Assembly: GCF_020382885.2 (NCBI RefSeq)
Contig: NC_058503.1
Span: forward strand, 17,307,535-17,371,534
Length of the DNA: 64,000 nt
Source: Scatophagus argus
Taxonomy: Eukaryota; Chordata; Actinopteri; Scatophagidae
Reading direction: 5' to 3'
Position numbers and translations under genes: made by a program. Shown here in pieces: positions 18,725 to 30,724 of this stretch (position 1 is its first letter; the number at the start of each line of letters is the position of its first letter). Below the pieces are notes generated by a model. It had not been told where the DNA came from and made no database searches. It saw only the letters and a program-made list of their open reading frames with translations.

Positions 18725-19182
18725 ATGAAGGCCATCACACGGGACCTGTCCTGGTCACTGCACATTCACAGGACTGTTAAGAAGGCCAGGCAGCGTCTCT
18801 TCCACCTCAGACGCCTCAGAGACTTCAGGCTCCCCCTCAAGGTGCTCAGGAACTTTTACACCTGCACCACTGAGAGCATCTTGAGTGGGAGCATCACCAC
18901 ATGGATGGGCAGCTGTACAAAGCAGGACCTCTCGGCCCTTAGGAGGGTAGTCCGCTCAGCTGAACGGACAATCAGAACAGCTTTACCCGACCTGCAGGAC
19001 ATTTACACCAAACGATGCAGGTCCTCAGGACCTCGATCCTCAGGCAGCCCCATCACCCCGGACACTCACTCTTCTCCCTGTTGCCATCAGGCCGTCGGTT
19101 CCGCTGCCTGAGAACCAACACTGAGAGGATGAGGAGAAGCTTCTTCCCCCAGGCCATCCGTCTGCTCAACAGTGAGCGTTAA
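18725..19182 (+). pseudogene. 5'-truncated, frameshifted LINE reverse transcriptase C-terminus
   Basis: The frame from 18725 encodes the region after the RT catalytic domain: ARQRLFHLRRLRDF, then LRNFYTCTTESILSGSITTW, LRRVVRSAERTI and ALPDLQDIYTKRC. After about 19020 the original frame is lost. The matching continuation (HPGHSLFSLLPSGRRFRCL, then SFFPQAIRLLNSER and a TAA ending at 19182) is in another frame, so at least one indel is present. The YXDD catalytic core and endonuclease are absent. Architecture and tail resemble L2/Rex-type fish LINEs. It is a dead retrotransposon copy. Confidence 0.88.
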
Positions 19183-19415
19183 TCTGGACAATCCCACTCC
19201 CACCTGCACTACATGCACTAGATGTAAATACCACTCATGTAAATACTGCACATTTTCACTTTTTTAAATTTAATTTTAATTTTATTATTTTTCTTTAAAT
19301 TAAAATTTTTTATTTACCTATTTTTTGGTAGCAGGGACACAAAGAATTTCACTGCACATTGTACCGTGTATGATTGTGTGTGTGACAAATAAACCTATCT
19401 TGTATCTTGTATTAT
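18725..19415 (+). mobile_element. LINE (L2/Rex-like) 3' end, including short 3' UTR and tail repeat
   Basis: After the broken RT frame there is a short 3' UTR with 'ATGTAAATACTGCACATTTT', then TGTGTGACAAATAAACC and an ending in ATCTTGTATCTTGTATT, a short tandem repeat of the kind found at L2/CR1-clade 3' ends. The 5' end is truncated, as is typical of target-primed reverse transcription. No target-site duplication could be confirmed by eye. Confidence 0.8.
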
Positions 19416-20506
19416 ATAATGTAAGTGCTAACTTCTTATAAAGACAGCATATGTCTCTTTCATGTGATATGTAATGACGCACATATGTGATGATGTGATG
19501 CACATCACTTCGGGCCTTGCTACAAGAGAGAGAAAAAAAGGTGAAACACATTTCTTTAATAACTGTAACATTTGAACACAGTGTAATTTCACATCGGGCC
19601 AGTTTAGTAAGATTTTGATCATTTTTGCTGTGCCAGCTGACATTTCAGCTCAACTTCCTATCATTCAAGCACACAAATACATGACCACAATCCAGAAATA
19701 ACTGCAGGACAAGGAGATTTAACATATCATTGCTTGATATTTTGCAAAATAAGAAAACAGACAAAGTTTCAAAAATTGCCTGTCTGAAGACAGAATGTGT
19801 AATAAATGTCACAATTAGCATGCAGCCTTGATCAGGCAAGGTGTGCAGGTTCTCCACCCTTTCAGACCTAGAAAATGTTCCCTTGCATTGATCTGTTGGA
19901 CAAAGAGCAGGTATAAAAGAAAATAACAGAGGAAGAGAGAGAGCAGGCATTGATTGACCCGTTCTTAAATTAGGAGGGGGGCCATGCTCGCAGATCTGGA
20001 GAAAGTGCTTTCCATCAATCTGAAATAGAAAATTACACATTACCATCAACCACCCCACCTTACTGACTATTAAAACACTGTTGCCTGTTGTTGTTGAGTT
20101 TTTTGTAGTGTACTTATAATGGGATTCTCCACTATATCAGCACCTGAATGCTTAAACACCTGCTGGCAATAGAATCTGATGAAGGAAGACGTGCAAGATG
20201 TCGCCCGGTGTTTGCTAGACTATTGATTTGTCTGATTCGCTCAGATCTGAGTTGTGATTTTATTTTAATTTGACTTAATCAAAGAGTCAAATAATAAAGC
20301 CAGTTGAAGATGGCTTTCGTGTGGCTCAGGTAAGAATTGTGACATGCGGTTCCATTCCAGAATGTCAGGGGTTCACCTCAAAGCACACATTCTAGAACTG
20401 ATCTGGTACTTGAGTTCTTGTTAGTGAGAGGGTCAGTTTCACTTCAACTTCTCAACAGTGAACAGGTTTACACCGAATTGCAGAAGAGATCGTCACAGCT
20501 ACAAAC

Positions 20507-23143
20507 ATGTTTTCACTACGTCGTTTGTTAGGAAAGGTTAGTCTCTCAGATGTACAATGTGTTTCTTTGGGGGTCGCTTTTTTTAATGCGACCTCGTGGA
20601 CTCAAAAACATAATACTCTTCAGACTTTGAGTTGTGTTTGGTAGACACTACCTGTGATATTTTCTGTACCTGCAATGAAGGCACGTTGTTTTTCAGACAG
20701 TGTTTTGCCATATTTCTCTTTATTCTGAGCAGACAAAAAAAGCACCTCAAGAAAATGTGCCAGCAGAGGAGAGGAAAAAGCCCTCCATCCCTCAGAGGAG
20801 GTAAGATGATCGAGAACAGTTATTTTACTCTTGCCTAAACTGTTTCTTCATTTTAGCTGTTAGATTATAGTTTACCTTATTTAGTCTTCAGGTGATTTTA
20901 CTCAGTGAAAACAGTTTCAGTGTAGTTTTTAAGTGGGGATCCACACACACATTCATGTAGTGTTGTGACCACATCAGTTGACCTGAGATCTGTGACAAAT
21001 CTTTCTGCACTTTTGACCTTGTAACATACTGGGGCAGTAAAAAAACTTACTGGGACACATGAGTACACATGAGTCAAGAAGATTGAAATACAAATGTTGG
21101 AGTCACAGATATTTGGTGTGCAAGTGTAGGAATAATCATTTTGTGATTCTGTGAGAGTTACAAAACTTGTTACTGATTTCTTTCTGGCTAAAAATTATTC
21201 CACTATTGAAAAACCAACCAACTTTCTTTACACCAGAGTGGCCTTCTCAGACACACCTGCTGCCAGCACCAGTCCAGCCTCAGCAAAGCCAGCTGAGGCT
21301 GGACAAGACACAAAGACAAAGAAAAGAAAATGGATAAATCGTCTCTTCGGTCACACTCTGGTATGTTAGACAGAAAGTGTCACAGCCTCACTTTTTCCGT
21401 GTTTAAATCGCCTGTAACGTTTTTCTTTCAGTGAGCACAAATAACGTTTGAAGTAGTTTTTCCATGTTGTTTTGGTTTTCTCAACAGCAGAAAAGTGTTT
21501 CCGAGGAGAAGCCGCCAGCCCCAGAGAAAAGGTAAGACACTCCAATCCGAATACGTTTCGTGGGTTTCGACTAACTCGTTTATTCTTGTGATATTTCTGA
21601 AAAGTTCACAATAAAATCAAAAACCAACCGTGTGTCACTTTTCAGCACAACTGAGGCCCAAACTGCCAGATCAGCAAAGAAAACAAGCAAGAAGTGGTGG
21701 CGTGGGATGTTTAAATGTAGGGTATGTTTCACAGAAAGAGCTGATGTAACCACCTATGTGTCACAACTGCACGAGAGCACCTGAACACTTGTATTGTTCA
21801 ATATTCTGACTTTGCATTTTTGATCCATGACTGTTTGTCTTTCCACCAACAGACATGTCGGGTTGCTCCATGTCCCAACTCTGAAGAAGAGCAGAAAAAC
21901 TCGGCAACGCCTAAAAAAAGGTAATGATGCTACGTTCACTGTCTGTCAGGAGCGTGTGAGGTGTGATCACTTCATAAATACATTCACACACAGACTACTT
22001 ATTCTCACATGATATCAGATTTTTAACCATAAATAATATGACATGATGATTCATTGTCCAGTTCTGCAGTAATCTGAGTTGCTTCAGTTTTAATCTTGTG
22101 GTGATGGTCTGTCATGAAAAGAATTCTTTCTTTAATATAAATTCACCTGCCAGTCATTTTGTTCTTCTCTTGACGAGTATGATCTCTTTCTTTTCCAAAA
22201 TCAGCTTTGCAAAAGTTACAAAGATGGAGGAGATGAAGGAGATGGACGAGATGGACAATACAGAAGAGATGCAATTTACAGACGCCATCAACATGCTGTT
22301 GGATGAGTCCATCCAAATCATAGATAACTCAGTGCTCGACAATGAACTCACTGAGCAGTTGCTCCTCCAGCAGCTACTCTTCACGATGTTCAGCAAGTAA
22401 GTAACAACTGCCTCTACGCTTTCCAGTCTTCGAAATGTCCGCCGTAGCTGTTCATGTTAAGTTGTACTGTTAAGTTTGTGGTTGTATTTGTCAAAAGCTG
22501 TCGATGTCTTTCATTCGGTGTTAATCAGGGCTGAACTGTGACCTCAGAAAAACACATAATCAGATCTGTTAACACACTGTGTTCAGTAGATGTTTTCTCA
22601 GAATATTTGTTTAGCTCCTTCTCCGTCATGGCAGCCTGTAACAACTTTCAAAACAAATGATCAACTTCCTGTACGGTGGTAAAGCTGAAAAGTATTTTGC
22701 TGTCGTTCTGACACATGAACTCTGGATTCATTGTGACATGTTTATGAACCATGCCTTTGTGTTTTTGTGTCACAGTAGCAACACAACAAATCAGTCTACA
22801 GAGGTTGTACAGAGCAGGACCGTTGACCCATTCGGGTGAGTAAATCTGCACAGGAAGCAAAGCTGGAGCGAGACGTGAACCCAGCAAATCAAACAGAAAC
22901 ATATGCTTTGGGAGACAACGAGCTCCACTTTATGTTCGGTCAGTGAGGGTGTGAAGACATGTGCTTTGACTCGTATTTGTCAGGTTTCCAAACATTGGAC
23001 AGAGCTGTTATATGAACTCCAGCCTGCAGAGTATACTGGCACTGGAGGACTTCGTGAGGGACATCAGCCGCATGGAACAGGTTTGGAGTTCAGTCCCTCA
23101 GGGTAATCTGATGAGGTAAAGCAGCCCACTGCTATCACCACTA

Positions 23144-23189
<46 letters not shown>

Positions 23190-23653
23190 GTCCACGACCC
23201 CGAGGAATGAAATCAAAGATCTAACCTTAGTCTTTCACACCTTCTGCAGAAGTTTGATGAAGATCAGGGATGTTCACGCCTCTACAGACCCAAAGATAAA
23301 ATCCAGCCTCCTGCATTCATTTAAGAAGACAATTTCCATCCAGGCTCCCGAGTTCAGAGACAATCAGCAAAAAGTGAGACAACTGATTTGATGTTTTGTT
23401 GTTTCACCTCCTTCTCATGCTTTGTGCTCTGTGTATAAACTCTGCTCTGCTTGGTGTGTTTTTGTGTGTTCAGGACGCTCATGAATTCTTGACCGCAGTC
23501 TTTAGCCAGATGAGGAGTCTGGGCCCTCTGCTGAAGGAGACAGCAGCACTAAAGGGCATAAGTTACACCTGCCCTGTGGAAGACCACCTGGTATTCAGTA
23601 TGGATAGCACAAGGACATGCAAGAGGTAAGATAGCACAGGTCAATGACACTCC

Positions 23654-23699
<46 letters not shown>

Positions 23700-26600
23700 A
23701 GTCTGTCGGACAGTCAGGCTACAAGTTTTCCTGCTGCCCCACTTGCTCCCTTTAATAATCAGATGCCGAAAAGGCCCTGTTGTGATGTAGCTGTGGTACA
23801 GCACTGTGCTTTAATGTGTACTGTCCCTTTAACGTGCAGTTGTGGGTCCCAGTCAGCGAGCCAAGAAGAATTCTGTAACTTGTCTCTGGACCTGATTTCT
23901 GGAGGCTCTATAGAACAAATGCTTGAAGGATATCTGAAGGTAAGACCCATCTGTCCTCATTCAGTCACATCATCACAGACTCATCTGAAGTCTGCTGAAA
24001 CACACACACAAATACAGTATTGTTTCCATCACTTTTGGGGACATCACAGTCATTAATTTCCTGAAGCCCCAAACCATAACAATAAACATTACTTGCCTAA
24101 TCCTACTCCTTATCTTAACCTCACCCTTTACATTGTGGCCATTTGAGTTTTGTCCCCATGAGTAAGGCCAGTCACAAGTTTTTGTCCCCACAACTACAGG
24201 AATACACATCCCCACACACACAGACACACACACACACACGCGTCCTCCTGTGTGCGGATGTGTACTCACTTTGTAGGGACATAAATCTGAAAGTTTACAG
24301 TCACACTGTGATGACTTGCCATCCTTATGTGGACAAAGTTTTATGGTGAAGTCCTGGTTCAAGGTCAGGTTTAGGTTTGGTGTAAGTTAAGGGTTATGGT
24401 TGGGCCAGTAGTGGACATGTAAGTTTATGTAATGTTCCCAAAAGTGACGAGAAGACATGATGGTGTGATTGTGTTGCTCAGCCTGTTGTCTCTGTGCTGT
24501 CCTGCAGGAGACAGATTTAGAGTTCAAGTGTGAGTGCGGAGGGACGTCGTCGGGCCAGACATTGTCCTTCGCGACCCTGCCTAGGTAAGCCACATCACAG
24601 CCATCATACATGATCACCTGACCCAAGTGGTTCCCAAATGGGGATCCCCTGTCCCCTGACCCCTCCTTTCTCAAGATTCAACAAGTTGTGTCTCATCTTG
24701 CCCTACAGAGTGCTCATATTACACCTGAAGCGTTTTTGCTTCACTCCCTCCCACACCCTGGAGAAGATCCAAGACCCCGTCCAACTACTGAGTCATCTGA
24801 AAGTGTCCTGCAAACAGGTGAAGAGAAACAGAACAATCACAGACATTAGACACATGTGACAGTAAGAAGAAGAATCAGCTTTATTGGCAGTATATATATT
24901 TTTACATACACACACTGAATTCGTCTTCTGCGTTTGACCCATCCTGATAGTCCTGATAGTTGAACACACACACACATGCAACACCCGGCAAATTACATGC
25001 AGTGAAACACACACAGGAGCAGTGGGCAGCATCAAGCGCCCGGGGAGCAAACTGGGGGTTAAGTGACTTGCTCAAGGGCACATCAGCCGGCTAATGGAGA
25101 GGGAGAGCATTTATCGCATTAATCACTCCACCCCACCCAAATTTTTCCTGCCTGTCCGGTGGGGGAATCAAACCAGCGACCCTCCAATCACACGCCGCTT
25201 CTCTAGGCCACAGCTGCCCCCAAAGCCTCTCTCTCTCTTTCTTCCTCCTCCTCTCTCTCCCACTTTTTCCATGGTTTTTTAAACATGTGGACATGTGAGC
25301 ATGTTTGAGTCTAACTCTGATTACCTGTGTTTTCCCCCAGGATGTTGGCTTTTACAGTCTGGTCAGCGTCATCAACCACTTTGGCGTCTCAAGAACAGGT
25401 AAGCAGGCTGAATTCAGACATGTTGTGGAAATGTTTCAGTTAATGATGAAAATAACGGATTATTTTATACGATTTATACAGAAACGTTTTACTTACACTT
25501 TTTGAGCTTGGTTAATTAATCGCTCACTAATCACTCACTTTATCCATGCATGTGTCCTTATCTAGAAAACCTTTGTGTTGCCAGTTTGTGAAGTTTCTCT
25601 AAGGTTAATATTTGTAAAACCTTAATTAATAACTTAACCTTTTGTGCCTGCGGACATGATGGATTGTTCGAAAGAGGTACCAGATTTCTGTTTTCACTTA
25701 GAAAGGACACAAATCCAGAAGCTTTTCTGACTTTGTTAAATGCTAAATCGCTGTTGTCTGCTATCAGTGAGCCTTCATCATCCACACTGTGTTCATATAG
25801 TAACAACAATATGTCTCCTGTTAGGACACTACATCTGTGATGGCATTTGCCCCGACAGTCCAGATGATGAGCACAACCGCTGGCTCACCTTCAACGACTC
25901 AATGGTCCACAAGACAACCAGCACATCTGTTTGTGAGCAGCGGCGGGAGTCAGCATACATCCTATTTTACAAACAAGAGGTAAGAAGGCAACACCGTCAC
26001 ATCCACTGTAAATGTCCAGTGCAAGTCACTGTCAGTCGGTAAATAACCGCTACGACTTCTCAAGACCAAGCACAGCCTCTGTGTGCTGTTTCACCATTTT
26101 GACATTCATTATTATTTTGAGAGGAAATTGTCAAGTTTGATAGCTTCTTTTATTATGAAAGTAAAAATAAAATTTTGCATTGAAGAAAAGTTTATTTTTG
26201 TTTGCATATGCTGTCATTCATGGTTCTTAGAAAGACAATCAGAATCTGTAAAAATTGGTGTCAGCAGGTCACACTTTCAAAAATAATCGAAAACCAGAAT
26301 CAGCCAGGAAGATTACAGTCAGTGCACCTCTAAACACAGCGTATACAATAATGTCGTGTGTATTTTCAGGTATAGAGCAGGACGCGGAGGGGGGCGCGTC
26401 TGAAGGTCCAGAACCGAAGACCTGAGGGCCACGGAGGTGAGTCATTTATTCTGTCATTGCAGGTGCTGGACAAGGGATGGGATGAAGAACAGCAAGACCA
26501 GCGGAGGATGACCAAAGAAGAAGAAGTAGGCACACCACCCCACCACACCACCTCACCACCACACCACCACCACTCCCACCACACCACCCCACCACCATCA

Positions 26601-26711
26601 CCACGCCCACAGGAGGATAGGGCCACCGCCCCCCAGAGAGCCTGGCTCCTCCCAAGGTTTCTTCCTATTACAGGGAGTTTTTCCTTGCCACAGTCGCCCC
26701 ACAGTTGCTGA
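20507..26711 (+). CDS. USP26/29/37-type ubiquitin carboxyl-terminal hydrolase (USP37-like), 17 exons
   Basis: Predicted exons: 20507-20536, 20733-20800, 21237-21360, 21488-21531, about 21646-21721, 21853-21920, 22205-22396, 22776-22835, 22984-23115, 23250-23373, 23474-23625, 23840-23939, 24508-24584, 24709-24817, 25341-25398, 25825-25979, 26463-26711. All borders are GT/AG and frames join, giving about 605 residues. The Cys box GFPNIGQSCYMNSSLQ has the nucleophile near C229. The QKDAHEFLTAVFSQM box, PRVLILHLKRFCF, and GHYICDG (H473) with WLTFNDS (D496) complete the USP fold and triad. The SYRLISVVSHIG-like DVGFYSLVSVINHFG points to the USP26/29/37 group. It is far shorter than USP37 (about 980 residues), with no room for the USP37 UIMs inside the catalytic domain. 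The N-terminal 220 residues are Lys/Glu/Pro-rich. The last exon runs into repeats, so the C-terminus is uncertain. A deubiquitinase role is inferred from the motifs. Confidence 0.88.
22984..23115 (+). CDS. Exon 9 of the USP gene: catalytic cysteine box
   Basis: This exon begins with the phase-2 codon completed as Gly and encodes FPNIGQSCYMNSSLQSIL, followed by ALEDFVRDISRMEQVW. GQSCYMNS corresponds to the family G-N/Q-T/S-C-Y-M-N box. The cysteine is intact, so the protein can be catalytically active rather than a dead USP. Confidence 0.9.
23145..23185. repeat. (AC)n microsatellite in a USP-gene intron
   Basis: About 20 AC units in the intron between exons 9 and 10. Confidence 0.93.
23659..23696. 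repeat. (CA)n microsatellite in a USP-gene intron
   Basis: About 19 CA units some 35 bases after exon 11. A further imperfect CA tract lies at 24212-24239. Confidence 0.93.
24865..25220 (-). mobile_element. tRNA-derived SINE-like element in a USP-gene intron
   Basis: Read on the minus strand, it opens with GGGGCAGCTGTGGCCTAGAG. An A-box-like TGGCCTAGAGAAGCGG (complement of about 25195-25210) is followed by a B-box-like GGTTTGATTCC (complement of about 25163-25173). It closes with AATAAAGCTGATTCTTCTTC near 24865, a LINE-type 3' tail. The body ('CTCAAGGGCACATCAGCCGG' on the plus strand) is a very common fish repeat. The family name is not assigned. It sits in the intron between exons 14 and 15 and does not touch coding sequence. 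Confidence 0.75.
26533..26612. repeat. CCA/CAC-rich minisatellite in the last USP exon
   Basis: A run of CCA/CAC units is read in the USP frame as a His/Pro/Thr-rich stretch (TPPHHTTSPPHHHHSHHTTP). It is low complexity and probably unstable in length. Confidence 0.85.
26636..26705 (+). repeat. Interspersed repeat segment forming the end of the USP reading frame
   Basis: 'CCTCCCAAGGTTTCTTCCTA' followed by GGGAGTTTTTCCTTGCCAC is a segment found in a very abundant fish repeat. If the last exon is read through, the final residues (LPRFLPITGSFSLPQ...) come from this repeat. A donor-like GTAGGC after the Glu codons near 26526 offers an alternative exon end. Confidence 0.65.
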
Positions 26712-29700
26712 ACACCAGGACAAACCAGACTGATTTCATCAGCAGTTAAATTCATAGATTTCTCATCCTGCTGTTGAGATGGTCCTGTGCTGTTGCAGCA
26801 TTTGGCTTGCTCTCTGAGGACAACTATACATAAAGAAGAAAACAGAAATAATATTTTTTATAATATAAATATAATTGTGACTTTAAATTTTATATCCTAA
26901 TATATATTATATCCTATAATAAATAAATATAAATAAAATTTGTAAATATATTTTCAAGGATGTGGTTGTTTGTGTTATAGCAACTCTAAGTATGAGTTTG
27001 TGTTTGGTTAAACGAGACCCAGTTTTATTGCTCACTTTTTAAAGTTCCATAACAGTTAGGTCTCTTTTTTTACAGGAAACATAATCAGTTTGATTCATTT
27101 TATCTCAAAATGAGAAAATACACATGGTCAGATTAAAATGAAAAAGGCTGATATTCACGCACAGTGGTATTAATAGAAATAGTGGCTGTTTGGAAGGTTG
27201 TAAGAGCAGCGAGCTTGTCTACAGTCATAGAAGAAATATTTCGTCCACCCAGTGTGGAAAAATGTGGAAACAGCCATCAGTGAGCAGAGCACTTCCGGTG
27301 TAAAAAGCGGACCCGATGCAGACAGCAGTGATGGTGGGATGATTCCAGTTATTTACTGGTACAACAAGACCGTCACAAAAAAAAAACCACAAAGCATGAA
27401 TGGATGACTGAAAATGAGTTGGTTAAAACACCCTGGAGTCGACAGACGCGCCGGCGCGTCCTTATCACAAGACCAATTTAAGACAACGTAGCTGCAAGAC
27501 GCAGGTAATTAGGTTGGGGTCCCATGGGCTTTACTCGTTTCTGGAGCCAGCCTCAAGTGGCCATTCAAGGAACTGCAGTTTTTAGAACTTCCACTTTGGC
27601 TTTGTTTGCAGTTGCCACTAAACACTAAAGCTTACACATGAACAGTGCTGAGGAGCTGACAACATCAACAGAATACAAGTGGCTTCCCCTCTCTCTGCCA
27701 CCCACTGATCTTGACTTAGAGACACATATATACTAAAATACTTAAAAACAAAAGACCATACCAAGGAGAAAAACAGTCACTTTTCATAATAAGGGTTTAA
27801 CATTTCAGCAGTAGCCACTGCTGACTTGCTCTGCCTTAAAAATGTACCATGTACTTGACTCTGTGTCACGTAGTATTAGATTTCTGATCTATAACTGATT
27901 TAGAATGTACGTTTGAGAGGTGACAGAGTGATATGCTGTGATGGTGGATCAAGGTCACAGCTGGCTATTGCCTTCCTGCTGTGTCAGTTTCTGCTGATGT
28001 AGTCAAGGTCACAGATGTGAAAATCCAATCTGTGATCCACAATACACTGAATAGGATGCAATCAATAATTTGCAAATAATAGTGAAAAGATGAAGTAAGT
28101 AAATCAGCCTTGTCATGTTGTATAACTAAAGAAAGAAAAGCTATGCATGACACTTCCCATCACAGGAAGACGTGGATAAATAAGATTTGTGTAGGACTTT
28201 ATATAATGCACAAATTCAATGTCAAAATGTAGGTAGAACCAATATCAACTAAAGTTTTTCCCCTATTAGACTCCTAAATAAGATATTGGGATTATGATGG
28301 TGTTATGTGTAAGGCTCATCATTCAAAATGTATAGAGCAAATATATGGGCTCTGACCACATGATCAAAGCAGGAAACGTTTTGGGTGACACTGTGTTTAC
28401 TGTAAATGTGAAATTTTTTAGATTTGGATGTAGTTTATTTAAAAAGCACCCAAAAAGAAAAGAATACCAAAATCTTTATCTTATATTCTTTTCCACATCG
28501 TGTTTTGCAGACATTTCCACCCTGCAGGATAAGACCAGTGAACACAGTGGGGGTGTGGCAAAGAGGGAAGAGATCGATTGATGTTTTTGTCTTGTTTTTG
28601 TTCTTGCTGTCATGCTGTTTGACTTTTATTTCCTAATACCATAAATCTGTGTTTGCTTGCGTGGGGGATGACATTTTCTGGTGTTGTTGTTATATCTGAC
28701 ATTGTCTTTATTCATGTGAGATAAAGGTGTTTACAGTAAGAGGTAATGAAAAGGCCTATATTAACAGAAGCATTATATCAACAATCATTGCGACATCCCA
28801 GCAAGCATTTCCTAAATAAAAGTGGAGGATTACTTGATTATTGTAACCAGACTAGCTGCTGAAAGTTAACTTTTATCCATAATGATCCTCTGATTTGATG
28901 TGATGTCCTGTAAATCGAATTCTATAATTATTCCACTTAAATTATCATTATGAGACTATGTTGATTTTACTCTTCTGGTCTTCCATACAGTATAATGTGG
29001 TATTTTTACTGCAGAAAATGCAGTTTTTTTCTAATCACATTTTCCATGACAAATACATGTGAAAATGAACGACGCACCCTATAATTCACACTGGGTGAAC
29101 AGAGTTTTTTTTCAAAACAGTTCACTTCAATTTCATAATTTTTTTAAATGATGATTTAACCTTTTATAGACGCAGACAAGTTGAGAAATCCAACTGAGAA
29201 ACCAGCTTCCCATTTTCTCCAAATATCTACACACATTTTTTACTGATGTAGCTTTATATTCATGTATCAAATAACTGCATTAAGCACAACATACAGATTA
29301 ATATAAGCAGGTGGCTTGCAGTTCCCTTTAGATTTGCTTTCCCTTCAATATTATAAATAAATACATAAATCAGAAATATGTCAATGAGGCATTCTATGGT
29401 ATCTGGTTCGCTGCACTCAAACACAAAATAACACGTCACAGAGCAGCTGGAAGCTAAAGAGGGAGGGCTATATATCCATTACAACCAGGTGCTCTCGCAG
29501 GTAGTTTTCCTTGCTCATAAAACAAGTAAACATTACCACAGAATTATAAAATGTGCAGCCCTGTCTTCTAAAACCTGTGGCAAAATGCAGAGCTGTCACT
29601 TTGATAGCTGTGATGGTGGTTTGTCGCTGGACATGGTCAGTATTGATCCATCCAACAAAGACTGAATGGATCAATACACGTCAAATACTAATAACACACT

Positions 29701-30703
29701 ATAACACACAGTACACGCCAGTATGACACACTCTGTGATTGCATCTGTATTTGTTTCATGCTGTTTATTTGCCAGCGCAATATTAGGGTAATGAATATTT
29801 AATTATTTATTTGGAATATTTGTGCTGTAACTAACACAAGAGGCTTGTCTTCTGTTTGATCAGCAGTCTGAAGTAGGCTGAGGAGGAAATGAGAAAATAT
29901 CCCTCTTTTAAAAGTATTGACACTCCTTTCAGTGGATAGTTACCAAGAGGAAATGTCATTGGGTCCTTAGGCTGACTGTGACTCTCACTATCTCTTCCAC
30001 TAAAGGTTTTCATTTGCTCTGGGGGTGGTGGTGGTGGTGAGTAACCACTCTGCACTAGCTTGTTATAAGAAACACATCATCTGCACCTTCTCTGAGAGAA
30101 ATACTGAACACGTTTTCTATAATGTAGGACATGACAAATAAATCTTGATTCTAAAGTTAAAAAAAAAGGAAAGTGGTCATTATTCGTCTTTGTCTTTTTT
30201 ATCAATAATATATCCTGAAAATCAGGCGTGCATTTACCAGCTCATTTATATGGAAATGACAGTCCCTGAAGGATCAACCCCGCCTCTCAGGCCCTCACTT
30301 CCTCCACCTTGACTCAATTACCAGTGGTCCCACAGACAGGAATGAATTCTTAATTGGAAATTGATTAAAAAACAACTTTTTGTGGCTTCACTTTGCTTCT
30401 AAACTCTGCTTCTGTGCACTTTTATCAAATCACCCAGCAGGTATTAATTGGGCCAAAGTGACTGAACACACTGGTGGGTGGTCTAAGTCAGTGTTAATCA
30501 GCTCAGTGGGGTTGGGCACTGAGGAGTGTCCATGGGGTACATGGAAGTAATTATAAAAGTTGAGCTTACATATAACTCTGGAATAAATCTTAATGAGAGC
30601 GAGTTTTCACATGCTTATTTCCAACACGTCAAAGTGTTTCCTTTTTGCACAAAAAGACAAGGCAGGCTGTATTCAGTCCAGGTACGTTTTTGAAAATTCA
30701 ATT

Positions 30704-30724
30704 ACACACACACACACACACACA
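30704..30724. repeat. (AC)n microsatellite
   Basis: About 10 AC units in intergenic DNA. Confidence 0.85.

Larger units (their letters stand above)
10706..20506. other. Gene-poor intergenic region
   Basis: Nearly 10 kb between gtf2e1 and the USP gene. Apart from the interspersed repeats listed separately (12418-12465, 14285-14345, 18639-19415) I see no exon chain, RNA gene or conserved protein. The longest open frames (16387-16866 plus, 19645-20058 minus) are low-complexity or unassignable. Confidence 0.7.

Noticed and set aside
19645..20058. 137-codon minus-strand open frame with an internal acceptor-like TTTCTATTTCAG
   Set aside because: No family resemblance and no partner exons upstream or downstream. 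One good-looking acceptor is expected by chance in this much DNA.
29640..29677. 12-bp inverted repeat GTATTGATCCAT / ATGGATCAATAC with a 14-base loop
   Set aside because: Short arms and no other features; expected occasionally by chance in AT-rich DNA.
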